NCBI GenBank assembly: GCA_963724645.1
Contig: CAVRVJ010000001.1
Span: 310,001-374,000, forward strand
Source: CAVXSP01 sp963724645
Lineage (GTDB): Bacteria; Acidobacteriota; Vicinamibacteria; Vicinamibacterales; SCN-69-37
Length of the DNA: 64,000 nt
Direction: 5' to 3'
The translations under genes and the position numbers were made by a program. The notes beneath the pieces were generated by a model. The model was not told the DNA's origin and did no database searches. It saw only the letters and a list, made by a program, of their open reading frames with translations. Positions 1 through 8,765 of the stretch are shown piece after piece. Each line of letters begins with the position of its first letter. Position 1 is the first letter of the stretch.

Positions 1-1
1 G

Positions 2-94
2 ACCACGCGGTCGATCCGTCAAAAATGGAATACATCGGTCCCGGCCTATGCGCTGTGCACGCCGGATGGCTCGGGATCGCCCGTCGCCGGCTAA
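2..94 (+). CDS. possible C-terminal end of a gene entering from the left
   Basis: One forward frame is open from the window edge to a TAA at 92-94 (30 codons). The tail is rich in Gly, Ser and Pro and ends in PVAG. It resembles nothing I recognise, and an open stretch this short can arise by chance in GC-rich DNA. It is listed only so that the gene-free reading of the left edge is not taken as certain. Confidence 0.3.
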   Translation, partial: TTRSIRQKWNTSVPAYALCTPDGSGSPVAG

Positions 95-139
95 AATGCG
101 TTGGGAGACGCCGACAGGGTTAGGGCACGATTAGGCACA

Positions 140-176
140 AATCACTTTCGCGTCGATCACGAGTCCGTAAGTGATT
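140..176. repeat. 8-bp perfect inverted repeat upstream of the tRNA gene
   Basis: AATCACTT (140-147) and AAGTGATT (169-176) form a perfect inverted repeat with a 21-nt spacer, ending 12 nt before the tRNA. It could be a terminator of an upstream gene, a binding site near the tRNA promoter, or chance. No T-run follows it. Confidence 0.35.
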
Positions 177-188
177 GATTCTAAGAGC

Positions 189-303
189 GGAGAGATGTCC
201 GAGTGGTTGAAGGAGCGCAGTGTCCGAGTGGTTGAAGGAGCACGCTTGGAAAGCGTGTGTAGGGGAAACTCTACCGTGGGTTCGAATCCCACTCTCTCCG
301 CCA
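189..303 (+). tRNA. tRNA-Ser (anticodon GGA) with a duplicated D-arm
   Basis: The acceptor strands GGAGAGA (189-195) and TCTCTCC (293-299) pair perfectly, followed by discriminator G300 and an encoded CCA. The anticodon arm is CACGC-TTGGAAA-GCGTG (241-257) with anticodon GGA at 248-250. A long variable arm (about 258-275) and a T-arm (276-292, loop TTCGAAT) complete a class II serine tRNA. The gene is 115 nt instead of the usual 90 because 25 nt are inserted after the acceptor stem: the D-arm sequence at 196-216 recurs at 221-241. Only the first copy adjoins the acceptor strand and only the second adjoins the anticodon arm. Removing 25 nt gives a normal molecule. As it stands the transcript would carry an extra hairpin, so it may be inactive, processed in an unusual way, or an assembly error. 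Confidence 0.85.
196..241 (+). repeat. 25-nt-period tandem duplication inside tRNA-Ser
   Basis: The 21-nt D-arm segment at 196-216 is repeated exactly at 221-241, separated by GCAG. The first copy can fold as a second D-hairpin (TCC/GGA stem). Confidence 0.9.
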
Positions 304-615
304 GTTCCAGGTGTGCACATTTCCTCAGCAATTTCGCCAATTCGTTGGCCAAAATAACGACCGCGTGTCATTTCACGTTCCATTCGGATGGGAAATCGAG
401 TCAGATTGACGCGCGTCAGGCGGAATCCCTTGGGAAATCCCTCTGTCCGGCTCAGGTTGTTTGGGCAGAAAAGAGCACGCGTCTCTCCACCACAACTTCA
501 CAATTCCCCGAATTGCTGAGGGCTTTCGCGGCGTGACACTCGAAATAAGCGCGAGTGCCATTTTCGTGTGCCATCCGGGCTGACGCAGTAACGGCGGCTC
601 CATTCAGAGTCGCCC
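304..615. other. gene-free spacer between tRNA-Ser and the hydrolase gene
   Basis: No convincing coding frame, hairpin or repeat is seen. The open frames crossing it overlap the tRNA and have no family resemblance. The minus-strand hydrolase gene ends at its right edge. Confidence 0.6.
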
Positions 616-2712
616 TCAGTGTTCCGCGCATCGGGCCTGCGCAATCGCGCGATCCCTTGCCGAGCTATTCGCATCGATTGGGAGCACCGAACTGGCTCGC
701 GCTTCGGACAGCAGGCGATCCGCGTCCGCTTTCAGTAAGAAGTGCTCCCGGACGGCGTCGGCGGCCGCGCGCTGCACGACGCAGACGTAGCCGTCGAGCG
801 TACCGTACCGTTCCTCGATCGATGGCCGCGGATCGTGCGTGGCCGTTCGGTCGGCGTGTGTCCGAGCGAACGGAACGTAGCTCCCCTGAAATCCACAGCC
901 CTGCCCCTTGAAGAACCCCGACGCGGTGACATTCCAGCCGAGGTAGGTACCGAGCGGCGCTTGGTGCAGGACCGACGGCACGCCAGACGTTTCGTTGCCG
1001 TCGGCATTCGTGACCGGTACGTAGGTCGGGATGAGGTGCGCGATCCGAGGCGGCAGCAGCGTGATCACACCTGAGAGATCGTTCGCGAGGAACTGGGGCC
1101 CAAAATCGTAGTCGAGTACCGGGTTCAGGAGTTGCCCATTGATCGCGAGCCCCGGAATCGCGGGGAAGCCGCGAACCCAAGCGGCGACGGACTCCAGCTC
1201 TCCACGGGCTAGCATGGGGTATCGGCTTGGCGGCGGCTCGATGCCATTGGCCACCCAGTCAACGAGCGCAGCCGTCAAGGCTCGCGTCGTGTCGGATTCG
1301 GGGTTCGGATTTCCCGGCAGAGCGCAGGCGCCACCGCTGGCTGGCGGATCGACCTGGAATCCGCCTCGGCCACCTCCGTGCGTCGTGCCCGGGTAGTAGT
1401 AGCGACGCACGTTGTTAGGCAGCGGAATGTCCGCCTTGGCGTCCGTGCCAATCAGTCCCGGCGACATCCGCAGGCCCCAGAACTCGGTTGAGCCAAAGGC
1501 TTCAATCACCTTCGGGCAGGTGTGACTCGCTGAGCAGCGGTCGAGCAAACTCGCTGTCGCGCGTGCGCGCGTCTTGTCGTCGTACCGGGTCCACCAGAGC
1601 GCGGGCTCGCTGCCGGGCTCGTACAACGTCGCCGCGCCGCCTGGCAGCGCAAACCTGAAGTTCATCGGCGTCTGCCGGGCCGCGATGCGCGGAAAGACGC
1701 CGTCCCAGACGATGTCGCCTCGTAGGTCTTCGTTGAATCCCAGGTGGATCATCGTCTTGATGAAATTGCCGGACTGCGAGTCGCCGATGGCGATCGCGTG
1801 CGCGACGCGCCCCGCGACGGGGTTGGGCGTGCCGGCCGAGTCGACTCGAGAATGGCGGAAGAACGCCACGATGTCTCGGGTCGCTGCGAGGCCGATGCCG
1901 AGGACAAGCGGATCCTTGGCGGTGTAGACGAGCTCGTACAGCCGCGCCGGGTCGAAGCCATCCTTGAGGCAGACGCGCGCCGGATCGGGCATTCCGGGGA
2001 ACGGCGTCGTCCGGCAGTCGGCGAATGCCCACGACGTTCTCGGAATCTCAATGACGCCGTTCTTGACGCCCGTCGGCGATTCCGACGCCGCGGAGATGAG
2101 CGTCGCGTCGGGCTGGTCCAGGCCGGCCGGCGGGTACGTTGGCGGACTGCCACCCATCGAGCTCAACCGGATCGGCATCGTCGTGGTGTTCGCCGGCACA
2201 TTCACGAATCTGGCGATCACGGGACCCGTCACCGGGCGCCCGTCTAGCTGACGGGCGATCGGCACTTCGATCGTCTGGGCGGTCGGCGTGGCCACGAGAT
2301 CACCTTGCCAGCCGCTCACGAGCGAGATGTGGCCCTCTGGGCCCGGCGTCACCGTACCGTTGCCTCGGTTGACGACCGTATAGATCAAAGTCCCTGAGGC
2401 CTTCGTCAGATCGATCGGCTTCGCCAGCGCGAAGGTCGCGATGTACTCGACCCGTCCCCGAGCGTTGCGAGGGGCGAGCTGAAGATCCTGAATGATGGCG
2501 TTTCGCGGATCGCTGGGATCGACCTCGCCGTGCACGCGGCCGCGCAGGATTTCGTAGGGGCCAGCGGTGCCGAACACCTGGCCGCCGGCAGCAGGCTGGC
2601 GAGACTGGATCTCGAGGCGCGTCACCTGGGCGTGAGCGGCTGCGGGGATCGCAAATGGCCCGACCGCCACGGCCAAGATAGCCAACGCCTTCGCGCTCCT
2701 GAGTACCCGCAT
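616..2712 (-). CDS. exported alpha/beta hydrolase domain protein (Abhydrolase_10 type)
   Basis: This 698-residue protein has a clear Sec signal peptide (residues 1-29, ending AHAQ). Its body resembles the alpha/beta-hydrolase domain family PF20091, seen in large secreted bacterial hydrolases of unknown substrate. The nucleophile region GDSQSG lies at about residues 310-315, followed by a long family-typical C-terminal half. The frame is intact. It is the last gene of a minus-strand run with AtuA, CitMHS, tannase and esterase, so an ester or lactone substrate is likely, but this is inference. The start at 2712 is supported by the signal peptide. The upstream AtuA-like frame runs out of phase across this start. 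Confidence 0.85.
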   Translation of the reverse strand: MRVLRSAKALAILAVAVGPFAIPAAAHAQVTRLEIQSRQPAAGGQVFGTAGPYEILRGRVHGEVDPSDPRNAIIQDLQLAPRNARGRVEYIATFALAKPIDLTKASGTLIYTVVNRGNGTVTPGPEGHISLVSGWQGDLVATPTAQTIEVPIARQLDGRPVTGPVIARFVNVPANTTTMPIRLSSMGGSPPTYPPAGLDQPDATLISAASESPTGVKNGVIEIPRTSWAFADCRTTPFPGMPDPARVCLKDGFDPARLYELVYTAKDPLVLGIGLAATRDIVAFFRHSRVDSAGTPNPVAGRVAHAIAIGDSQSGNFIKTMIHLGFNEDLRGDIVWDGVFPRIAARQTPMNFRFALPGGAATLYEPGSEPALWWTRYDDKTRARATASLLDRCSASHTCPKVIEAFGSTEFWGLRMSPGLIGTDAKADIPLPNNVRRYYYPGTTHGGGRGGFQVDPPASGGACALPGNPNPESDTTRALTAALVDWVANGIEPPPSRYPMLARGELESVAAWVRGFPAIPGLAINGQLLNPVLDYDFGPQFLANDLSGVITLLPPRIAHLIPTYVPVTNADGNETSGVPSVLHQAPLGTYLGWNVTASGFFKGQGCGFQGSYVPFARTHADRTATHDPRPSIEERYGTLDGYVCVVQRAAADAVREHFLLKADADRLLSEARASSVLPIDANSSARDRAIAQARCAEH

Positions 2713-3028
2713 CGTCGGCCTCCAGATCGGGAATCTCCATGTCGAGCAGCAGCGAACTCAGCGATTTGCCGTGGGCGTCGAGGCGCAAGCTGCGCGTGAC
2801 GCCGCCGCCCAAGGCGCCGTGAATCACGAAATTCAGCGCGCCCAGCGTCGGCAGTGCATAGCGAACGACTTCGCCGTCTGCGATGGCGGCGAAGTGGCGC
2901 TTCACTCGATCCGCGGTGACATGCCGCTCCAGGTGCGAATAGCAGACGGGATCGTACGCAATGACCGAAAGGTTGAGGACGTTGCCCTTGTCGCCGGCGC
3001 GCGAGTGGGCGACGGCCCTCAGCTTCAT
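2300..3028 (-). CDS. AtuA-associated ferredoxin-fold-like small protein, 3' end unclear
   Basis: The first about 105 residues (3028 to about 2713, beginning MKLRAVAHSRAGDKGN) match the small domain found at the end of AtuA proteins or encoded next to them, with GDKGN and HGALGGGVTRSLR segments. The start is fixed by an ATGA overlap with the AtuA stop at 3025-3028. The oddity is the 3' end: a protein of this family should stop near 2720, but the frame stays open to 2300, overlapping the hydrolase gene by 413 nt out of phase. The tail looks like a shadow of that gene, so the true stop was probably lost to a small indel. Domain identity is confident; the C-terminus is not. Confidence 0.6.
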   Translation of the reverse strand: MKLRAVAHSRAGDKGNVLNLSVIAYDPVCYSHLERHVTADRVKRHFAAIADGEVVRYALPTLGALNFVIHGALGGGVTRSLRLDAHGKSLSSLLLDMEIPDLEADDAGTQEREGVGYLGRGGRAICDPRSRSRPGDAPRDPVSPACCRRPGVRHRWPLRNPARPRARRGRSQRSAKRHHSGSSARPSQRSGTGRVHRDLRAGEADRSDEGLRDFDLYGRQPRQRYGDAGPRGPHLARERLAR

Positions 3029-4365
3029 GCCTCCTCCAGAAGCATGTCGCAGCGAGCATGCTCGCGATCGATGAAGGTTGAACCGATCGCCAACACTTCC
3101 CGCACGGTCTTCGTCGCCCCACCGCCGCCGGCCGGACCGTTCGTATAGAGCGCTTCCACTTCGCGGGCGATTCGCTCGGCATCGCGTCTCGTGCGGCATC
3201 GGCCCGCCACGCGCAGGCGGACTTCGTACGGCTCGGACTCGCGGGGCGGCGTGGCTCTCCCGTGTATCGCGTCGCAGCCAAGCAGGTCGCATTGCAGCTC
3301 GGACGCCTGGACGCCGATGGCGTCAAGGCGCGCCGTCACGATCGACCGCGCGAGCGACGCCCGCGCGCCCGCGCCAGCGCCCGCGTAGGAAATCTGCCCC
3401 TCGCCGATGTAGCCATCACGATAGCCGACTGCAACCTTGAGGAGGCCCGGCCGTGCGCGCCCAGTGGCGCCGTCGACACGAACCCGATCCGGCCCATCGG
3501 CGAGAAGCGACACGCCGCTGAAGTCGGCGACGACGTCTGGCGTGACGTATCGCGCGGGGTCGTGTACCTCATAGAGCAGCTGCTCCTTGCAGGTCGCGAG
3601 CGTGATCGCGCCACCGGAGCCTGCGACTTTCGTGATCACCGCCGAACCGTCGGCGGCCACTTCGGCGAGCGGAAAGCCCAAGCGATCGAGGCTGGGCACA
3701 TCCTTGATGCCGGGGTCCGCGAAATAGCCACCCGTGATCTGACCCGCGCACTCGAGCAGGTGTCCGACCAGCGTGCCCCGCCCGAGCATCGGCCAGTCAT
3801 CGACTGCCCATCCAAATTCCCGAACGAGCGGAGCGACGAACAACGAGGGATCGGCCGCGCGCCCGGTGATTACCACGTCGGCCCCGGCTGTCAGCGCGAG
3901 CACAATCGGTTCTGCGCCGATGTAGGCGTTGGCCGATACGAGCGCGTCGCCGAGCGCGCGAACTGGCACGCCGGTTTCGGCGATCGCGAACGCGCCCCTT
4001 CGGATCTCGTTCAGCACATCGTCGCCGACGATGGCCGCCACCTTCAGCCCGCGCAGACCTAGTCCCGCGGCCACCCTCCGCACCACCGATGCGGCCGCGG
4101 CCGCGTTCGCGCCTCCCATGTTCGTGACGATGCGCGTACCGTGGTGGCGGCACGCGGGCAGGACGGCCTCCATCCGATCGACCAACAGCGGGTCATAGCC
4201 GCTATTGGAATCGCTGGCCTTGGCTTGCTGGGCGATGGCGATCGTACGCTCGGCCAGGCACTCGAAGACGAGATAGTCGAGGCGGCCTTTCTCGGCCAGC
4301 TCGAGCGCCGGCTCGATCCGGTCGCCCGAGTAGCCGGCGCCGCCGCCAATGCGGATCGTCTTCAC
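3025..4365 (-). CDS. AtuA family protein (DUF1446)
   Basis: The 446-residue protein begins VKTIRIGGGAGYSGDR, the usual N-terminus of the acyclic terpene utilisation AtuA family (PF07287). Other family segments are NMGGANA, ADVVITGRAADPSLF and LLECAGQITGGYF. The GTG start at 4365 is chosen because it overlaps the upstream transporter stop as GTGA and matches the family N-terminus; a longer frame to 4470 has no support. AtuA takes part in citronellol/geraniol catabolism in Pseudomonas, but its reaction is not known and the family is broad. Here it lies between a carboxylate transporter and an AtuA-type small partner, in an operon with tannase and esterases, so the substrate is more likely an organic acid or its CoA ester than a terpene. 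Confidence 0.85.
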   Translation of the reverse strand: MKTIRIGGGAGYSGDRIEPALELAEKGRLDYLVFECLAERTIAIAQQAKASDSNSGYDPLLVDRMEAVLPACRHHGTRIVTNMGGANAAAAASVVRRVAAGLGLRGLKVAAIVGDDVLNEIRRGAFAIAETGVPVRALGDALVSANAYIGAEPIVLALTAGADVVITGRAADPSLFVAPLVREFGWAVDDWPMLGRGTLVGHLLECAGQITGGYFADPGIKDVPSLDRLGFPLAEVAADGSAVITKVAGSGGAITLATCKEQLLYEVHDPARYVTPDVVADFSGVSLLADGPDRVRVDGATGRARPGLLKVAVGYRDGYIGEGQISYAGAGAGARASLARSIVTARLDAIGVQASELQCDLLGCDAIHGRATPPRESEPYEVRLRVAGRCRTRRDAERIAREVEALYTNGPAGGGGATKTVREVLAIGSTFIDREHARCDMLLEEA

Positions 4366-5660
4366 CACGAGAACACTCCGAACATCACGCAGGCGAACGT
4401 CATCAGCACCGACGCGGCAAACAGGAAGGGCGCCGTGAATCGCTGGTGCTCCGCAAGGTCGATGCCGCACAGTCCGACGACGAGGAACGTCGCGGGCGTC
4501 AGCGGGCTTACGGGAAACCCGGTGGTCATCTGGCCGAGCAGCGCGGCCTGACCCATCTGCACCGGCGGAACTCCGAGACCCTGCGCGACCGCCGCCACCA
4601 CGGGAAGCGCTCCGAGATAGAACGAGTCGGGATCGAAGAGCAGACTGAGCGGCATCGCCACCAGACCGAGCGCGAACGGCAGATGGCCCGCCATTCGCGC
4701 GGGCACCACGCGCACCGCCGAGGTCGCCATCGCATCGAGCATGCCGGTGCCCTTCAAGATCCCAGTCAGTGCGCCCGCGGCAAGGACAACCGCAGCCATC
4801 AGAATGGCGGCTTTCGCGTGCGCATCCACGCGCACGCGTTGTGCGGCCGGGTCGGGATAGTTAATCACGAGCGCCAGAGCAGCGCCCGTCATGAACATCA
4901 CGGCCGGATCGATGAATCCCGCCACCATTGTTGCCATGACCACGACGGTCAGCGCCACGTTGAGCCAGAAACGCCGCGGACGGCGAAGTGCGCGTTCGGC
5001 GGCCGAGAGGCCACGCACGGCCGGCGCGGCCGCATCGCGTCCGTCGGCAGCTCCGAGCCGTCGCTCCTCGCGTCGTCCCAGCCAGTACGCGATGGTGAAC
5101 ACGAACACGAGGCCGACGAGCTGCACTGGGATCAGTGGCCGGAAGAGGTCCGTCGTCGTCACGTGCAGGGCCGAGGACGCGCGAATGGTGGGACCAGTCC
5201 ATGGCAGGAAGTTCACGCCCGCCGCCAGTGACGCGACGCACGCGAGCACTCGGGGATCCATACCGAGTCGCAGATAGAGCGGCAACATCGACGGGATCGT
5301 GACGAGAAAGGTCACCGCGCCCGATCCGTCGAGGTGCACGAACAGCGCCAGCAGCGCCGAGCCCATCACGATGCGTGTCGGCCGTGTGCCGACGCTGCTG
5401 AGCAGGCGATCGACGATGGGATCCAGCATGCCGGCGTCGGTCATGACGCCGAAGAAAAGAATGGCGAACACGAACATCGCCGCCACGCTCGCGGTCGTCT
5501 GGATGCCCGAGAGAATGAACCCGCCGGTACGTAGGCCGAAGCCCGTAGCGAACGAGGCCGCCGTCGGAACGAGGATGAGCGCGACGAGTGGAGAGAGCCG
5601 TCGGCTCAGGATGAGCGCCAGAAGGATTCCGACGGTGGCGAAGCCGGCCAGCGCGAGCAC
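4362..5660 (-). CDS. CitMHS-family citrate/carboxylate transporter
   Basis: This 432-residue, very hydrophobic protein has about 11-12 membrane segments. Its N-terminus VLALAGFATVGILLAL followed by RRLSPLVALILVP is typical of the CitMHS (metal-citrate:proton symporter) family. Conserved loops include HLDGSGAVTFLVTIP, NFLPWTGPT and the C-terminal TTGFPVSPLTPATFL. The GTG at 5660 is preferred because it gives the family N-terminus and lies 2 nt after the tannase stop; the frame is open further upstream but only as a shadow of tannase. It probably imports a di- or tricarboxylate, or an aromatic acid released by the operon's esterases (inference). Confidence 0.87.
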   Translation of the reverse strand: MLALAGFATVGILLALILSRRLSPLVALILVPTAASFATGFGLRTGGFILSGIQTTASVAAMFVFAILFFGVMTDAGMLDPIVDRLLSSVGTRPTRIVMGSALLALFVHLDGSGAVTFLVTIPSMLPLYLRLGMDPRVLACVASLAAGVNFLPWTGPTIRASSALHVTTTDLFRPLIPVQLVGLVFVFTIAYWLGRREERRLGAADGRDAAAPAVRGLSAAERALRRPRRFWLNVALTVVVMATMVAGFIDPAVMFMTGAALALVINYPDPAAQRVRVDAHAKAAILMAAVVLAAGALTGILKGTGMLDAMATSAVRVVPARMAGHLPFALGLVAMPLSLLFDPDSFYLGALPVVAAVAQGLGVPPVQMGQAALLGQMTTGFPVSPLTPATFLVVGLCGIDLAEHQRFTAPFLFAASVLMTFACVMFGVFSW

Positions 5661-5662
5661 TG

Positions 5663-7214
5663 CTAGGGACGACCGCAGCTGAAGTTGTGCGCGTCGTTGA
5701 TGTCGCCAAATCCCGAGTAGACAGCGACCTGTGGGTACGGACAGAGCGGCCGCGCGCGATCGACCAGACCATTCGCGGAGTGCGACGCCAGAATGGAGTC
5801 CGGAGCGGCGCCATGCTCCACCCATCGCTCGAGGGCACCGAGCGCATCGAACGTGTTCGGCCCAGGGCCTCCCATACAGTGGCCCATCCCAGGCACCGGG
5901 AAAAACCGGAAGAAGTCCTGGGTCTGCCGCAAACCGCCCATGGCCTTCGAGACGGCGTCGTAATACGCCACGACGGCGGCCGGCGGCACGACTGGGTCGG
6001 CGAGACCCGTGTACATGACAATGCGTCCACCGCGCGCCTTGAAGTCCTGCAGATTTGGCGACGTTGCGTTCAGATAGGCGAAGCGACGGTCGACGTCGGC
6101 GACATCACGATCCCAATCGAACGTACGCCAGTCCCATGCGGGATTGCCGAACGCAAACGTGCGGAACAACCCGAGGCGCGCCGGCTCTTTCGGATTCAGG
6201 AGATAAGTGCCCCATCCTGTTTCGCTGCCGGCGGCCCATCCGGGAAAGATCTGCTCGTGATCACGCGGATTCACGGCGCCGGCGTAGACCTTCTTGACGG
6301 CATTGATTTGCGGTTGGGTCAGACATGCGTTGGTCTCGCTTTCGCGGCAGAGCAGCGCCGAGGGGTCGAACGCGCAGCCGTGCGGGTTGGAGATCAGGCC
6401 GTCGGTTAGTCCATCCTGTGCGTCGCAGGCGGCAATGGCGGCGTCGGTGATCGCCGGGAGTTTGGCGGCGGGCAGAATGGACTTTCCCGCCTCCTCGTGC
6501 AGCGCCATCCACGACCAGAGAAACCCGTAGATGAGGTGCGTGCGATCGTGGCCGGGGTCGCCGACAACGATGCCGTCGTAGTCGCCGGGATAGCGCTGAG
6601 CTTCGCTCAGACCCTGCTGACCGCCGGTTGAGCATCCGTCGAAGTACCGAGTAATCAGGAGATCGTCCGCGGGCGTCCCGGATGATGAGCTTGGCGGTCT
6701 CAGTCATGACGTGGACCGCGCGATGCGCCCAGTCCACGATCTTTTCAGGATGGCCGAGGCCGAAGTCCATCTGGTCGCCGGTGTGGCCGGCGTCCGTGCC
6801 GACTGCCGCGAAGCCTTTGGCGAGCGCGGCCCCCATGTCCGCGGAACTGATGGCGCCGCCGAAGCCGCCGTTCCCGGTGCCCAGCAACCGGCCGTTCCAC
6901 GCGGCACCCTCGGGAATCCACAGCTCGATCTTGATGTCAGAGTCTGAAGTTGGCGTCGCGGTCGCGGCCACGCGGCACGACGCCGGCAACTGCATCGGTG
7001 GTTGACCACGCCGGCCCGTCGCGCCGCCGGCGGGAACAGATGTCGCAGACGTAACGCGGAGCTTTGGGAACGTGAGCGAGGAGAGCTCCTCGCAGGCCTT
7101 CACCGCAGTCGACGCCGGCGGTTCGGGCGGCGGTCCGCCACTCCGGCCCTGCTGCACCGTGACGGCGACCGTCAGCGCGAGGGCGGCTCCGGCGAGCAAA
7201 GCACTGCGAGACAT
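5663..7214 (-). pseudogene. tannase/feruloyl esterase, one frameshift
   Basis: Two frames join to give one tannase/feruloyl esterase (PF07519). The N-terminal part (7214 to about 6680) has a signal peptide and the family segments NGRLLGTGNGGFGG and GTDAGHTGDQMDFGLGHPEK. The C-terminal part (about 6680 to 5663) carries the nucleophile motif GCSTGGQQG and the catalytic-His region GMGHCMGG. The shift lies near 6665-6685, where a few codons usually seen after the LIIR segment also appear to be missing. All catalytic elements are present, so a sequencing error or a very recent mutation is possible. These enzymes cleave gallate or hydroxycinnamate esters outside the cytoplasm. It is second in the operon (6-nt gap after the esterase, 2-nt gap before CitMHS). 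Confidence 0.85.
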
Positions 7215-7220
7215 AGCGGA

Positions 7221-8495
7221 TCACTGCGCCGCCGGCTGAAACATCACCTCCGCGAAGTGCGCCAGGAAGTCGCGCCAGAGGAACCAGTAGTGACGGCCCG
7301 GGATCTCGCGGTACGACGTATTGAAGCCGTCCTTCTTCACCAGCTCTGAGAGCGCGACGGTCCCGTCATGCGCCATGTCGGTCGTGCCGGCGCCGAGCCA
7401 ATAGAACTTCACGCCCGCCTTCTTGACAGCGTCGAGCTGCCGCTGGAACGCCTCGTCGGTCGTTCGGCCGCCGGCGCTGAACACCCCGATGTAGGCGAAC
7501 TCGCCGGGGTTGTTGTTGGTCGCCGTCACGGTGTGGCCGCCGCCCATCGAGAGACCGGCAATCGCGCGGTCGTCCTTCACCGCGAGGACCCGGTAGCGCT
7601 TCTCGACGAACGGAATCACGTCCTTCACCAGACTCTGCGGGTACGAGCCTTCGTACGCTTGCGGCTGTCCGCCGCGTCCGGCACCCGCACGACCTGCGCC
7701 CGGAGCCGCGCCAGCCTGCTGCTGCGCCTGCACGGGCGGCGGCGCGGGCGCGACGACCTGTTGACGCGCCGGTGTCGGTCCGAAGCCGAAGCCCTGCGAC
7801 ACCGACTGCGTCGCGTTGCCGTTGGGCATCACGACGATCATCGGACGAGCCTTCCCGGCGGCGATGAGGTTGTCCATGATGATGTTCGCGCGGCCCATGG
7901 TCAGCCACGCGTCTTCGTCGCCGCCGCCGCCGTGAAGGAGATACAGAACCGGGTACTTCTGAGTGCTCGTCTCGTACCCGGGCGGCGTGTACACCATCAT
8001 GCGGCGCTGATCCATTTTCAGTGTCGGCGACGGATACCAGACGGCCTGCACCGTGCCGTGTGGCACGTTCTTGAAGTCCCACCATTCCGAGTCGGGGCCG
8101 GAGATCATCAGCAGATTGTCGTAGCGCGAACCGTCGCGCTGCGTCTCACCGTTGTTCGGATCGAGCGCTTTCACGCCGTCGACCAAGAACCAGTAGCCCC
8201 AGAGCTGCGGCGCGAGCGGGCCGATCGTCGTCGACCAGACGCCGTTCCCGTCCTTCGTCATCGGCAGGTTCGTGCCGTTGTCCCAGCTGCCGTTCAGCGT
8301 GACCTCCTGCGCCTTCGGCGCGTTCAGGCGGAACGTGACGGTGTGATCCGGATGGATTTCGGGAGATTTAAGCGGCGCGGGAGGCGCGGTCTGCTGAACC
8401 GGCGCCACGGGCGGTTGTTGCGCGCGCAACGCTGGAGTGACGGCGAGCGCGACGAATGCGGCTGAGACCGATACGAGCGCCATTGAGCGATTCAT
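7221..8495 (-). CDS. secreted esterase with N-terminal E-set domain (feruloyl-esterase-like)
   Basis: The 424-residue protein has a signal peptide (about residues 1-25) and a Pro-rich linker. An N-terminal immunoglobulin-like esterase domain follows (about 45-135, with VTFRLNAPKAQEVTLNGSWD), then a PF00756 esterase domain. The nucleophile elbow is GLSMGGG, the acid/His end is GRHYWFLWRDFL, and LLHGGGGDEDAW is the oxyanion loop. An insertion rich in Pro, Ala, Gln and Gly (about residues 245-285) interrupts the domain before SYPQSLVKDVIPFVEKRYR. It is first in the tannase-CitMHS-AtuA operon. Likely activity is release of hydroxycinnamate or acetate from plant polymers. Confidence 0.87.
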   Translation of the reverse strand: MNRSMALVSVSAAFVALAVTPALRAQQPPVAPVQQTAPPAPLKSPEIHPDHTVTFRLNAPKAQEVTLNGSWDNGTNLPMTKDGNGVWSTTIGPLAPQLWGYWFLVDGVKALDPNNGETQRDGSRYDNLLMISGPDSEWWDFKNVPHGTVQAVWYPSPTLKMDQRRMMVYTPPGYETSTQKYPVLYLLHGGGGDEDAWLTMGRANIIMDNLIAAGKARPMIVVMPNGNATQSVSQGFGFGPTPARQQVVAPAPPPVQAQQQAGAAPGAGRAGAGRGGQPQAYEGSYPQSLVKDVIPFVEKRYRVLAVKDDRAIAGLSMGGGHTVTATNNNPGEFAYIGVFSAGGRTTDEAFQRQLDAVKKAGVKFYWLGAGTTDMAHDGTVALSELVKKDGFNTSYREIPGRHYWFLWRDFLAHFAEVMFQPAAQ

Positions 8496-8665
8496 GATGT
8501 GCCTCGATTCATTCCATTCGCAGCGCGCTCAGGGGTCCGATCTGGGTCGCGGGAGGCGAGCGCAACTGCGAACAGCATGATAGCCCCGACGGCCATGGGC
8601 GTCACCCGCTTGGCTGACACTAGGCCGAATTCCCAGCCAATCCATACCACGGGCGGAGCCTCCAT
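8492..8665 (-). CDS. possible small membrane protein ahead of the esterase operon
   Basis: A 57-residue frame with one hydrophobic stretch (MAVGAIMLFAVALA) overlaps the esterase start as ATGA at 8492-8495, the coupling seen elsewhere in this operon. It matches no family I know and no strong ribosome site is evident. It may be a translational coupling leader, a remnant, or chance. Confidence 0.3.
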   Translation of the reverse strand: MEAPPVVWIGWEFGLVSAKRVTPMAVGAIMLFAVALASRDPDRTPERAANGMNRGTS

Positions 8666-8765
8666 CACCGGAGCCCGGCCAGACGTCGGCTGAATTCTGA
8701 AACACGACGGCCTCTCGGGCAAATTTCGCGCCGTCGCGCTGCACACGCCTGGGCCGCCGACCAGC

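Noticed and set aside
221..303. a second, separate tRNA-Ser gene starting at the second D-arm
   Set aside because: The bases before 221 do not pair with the 3' acceptor strand TCTCTCC; only 189-195 does.
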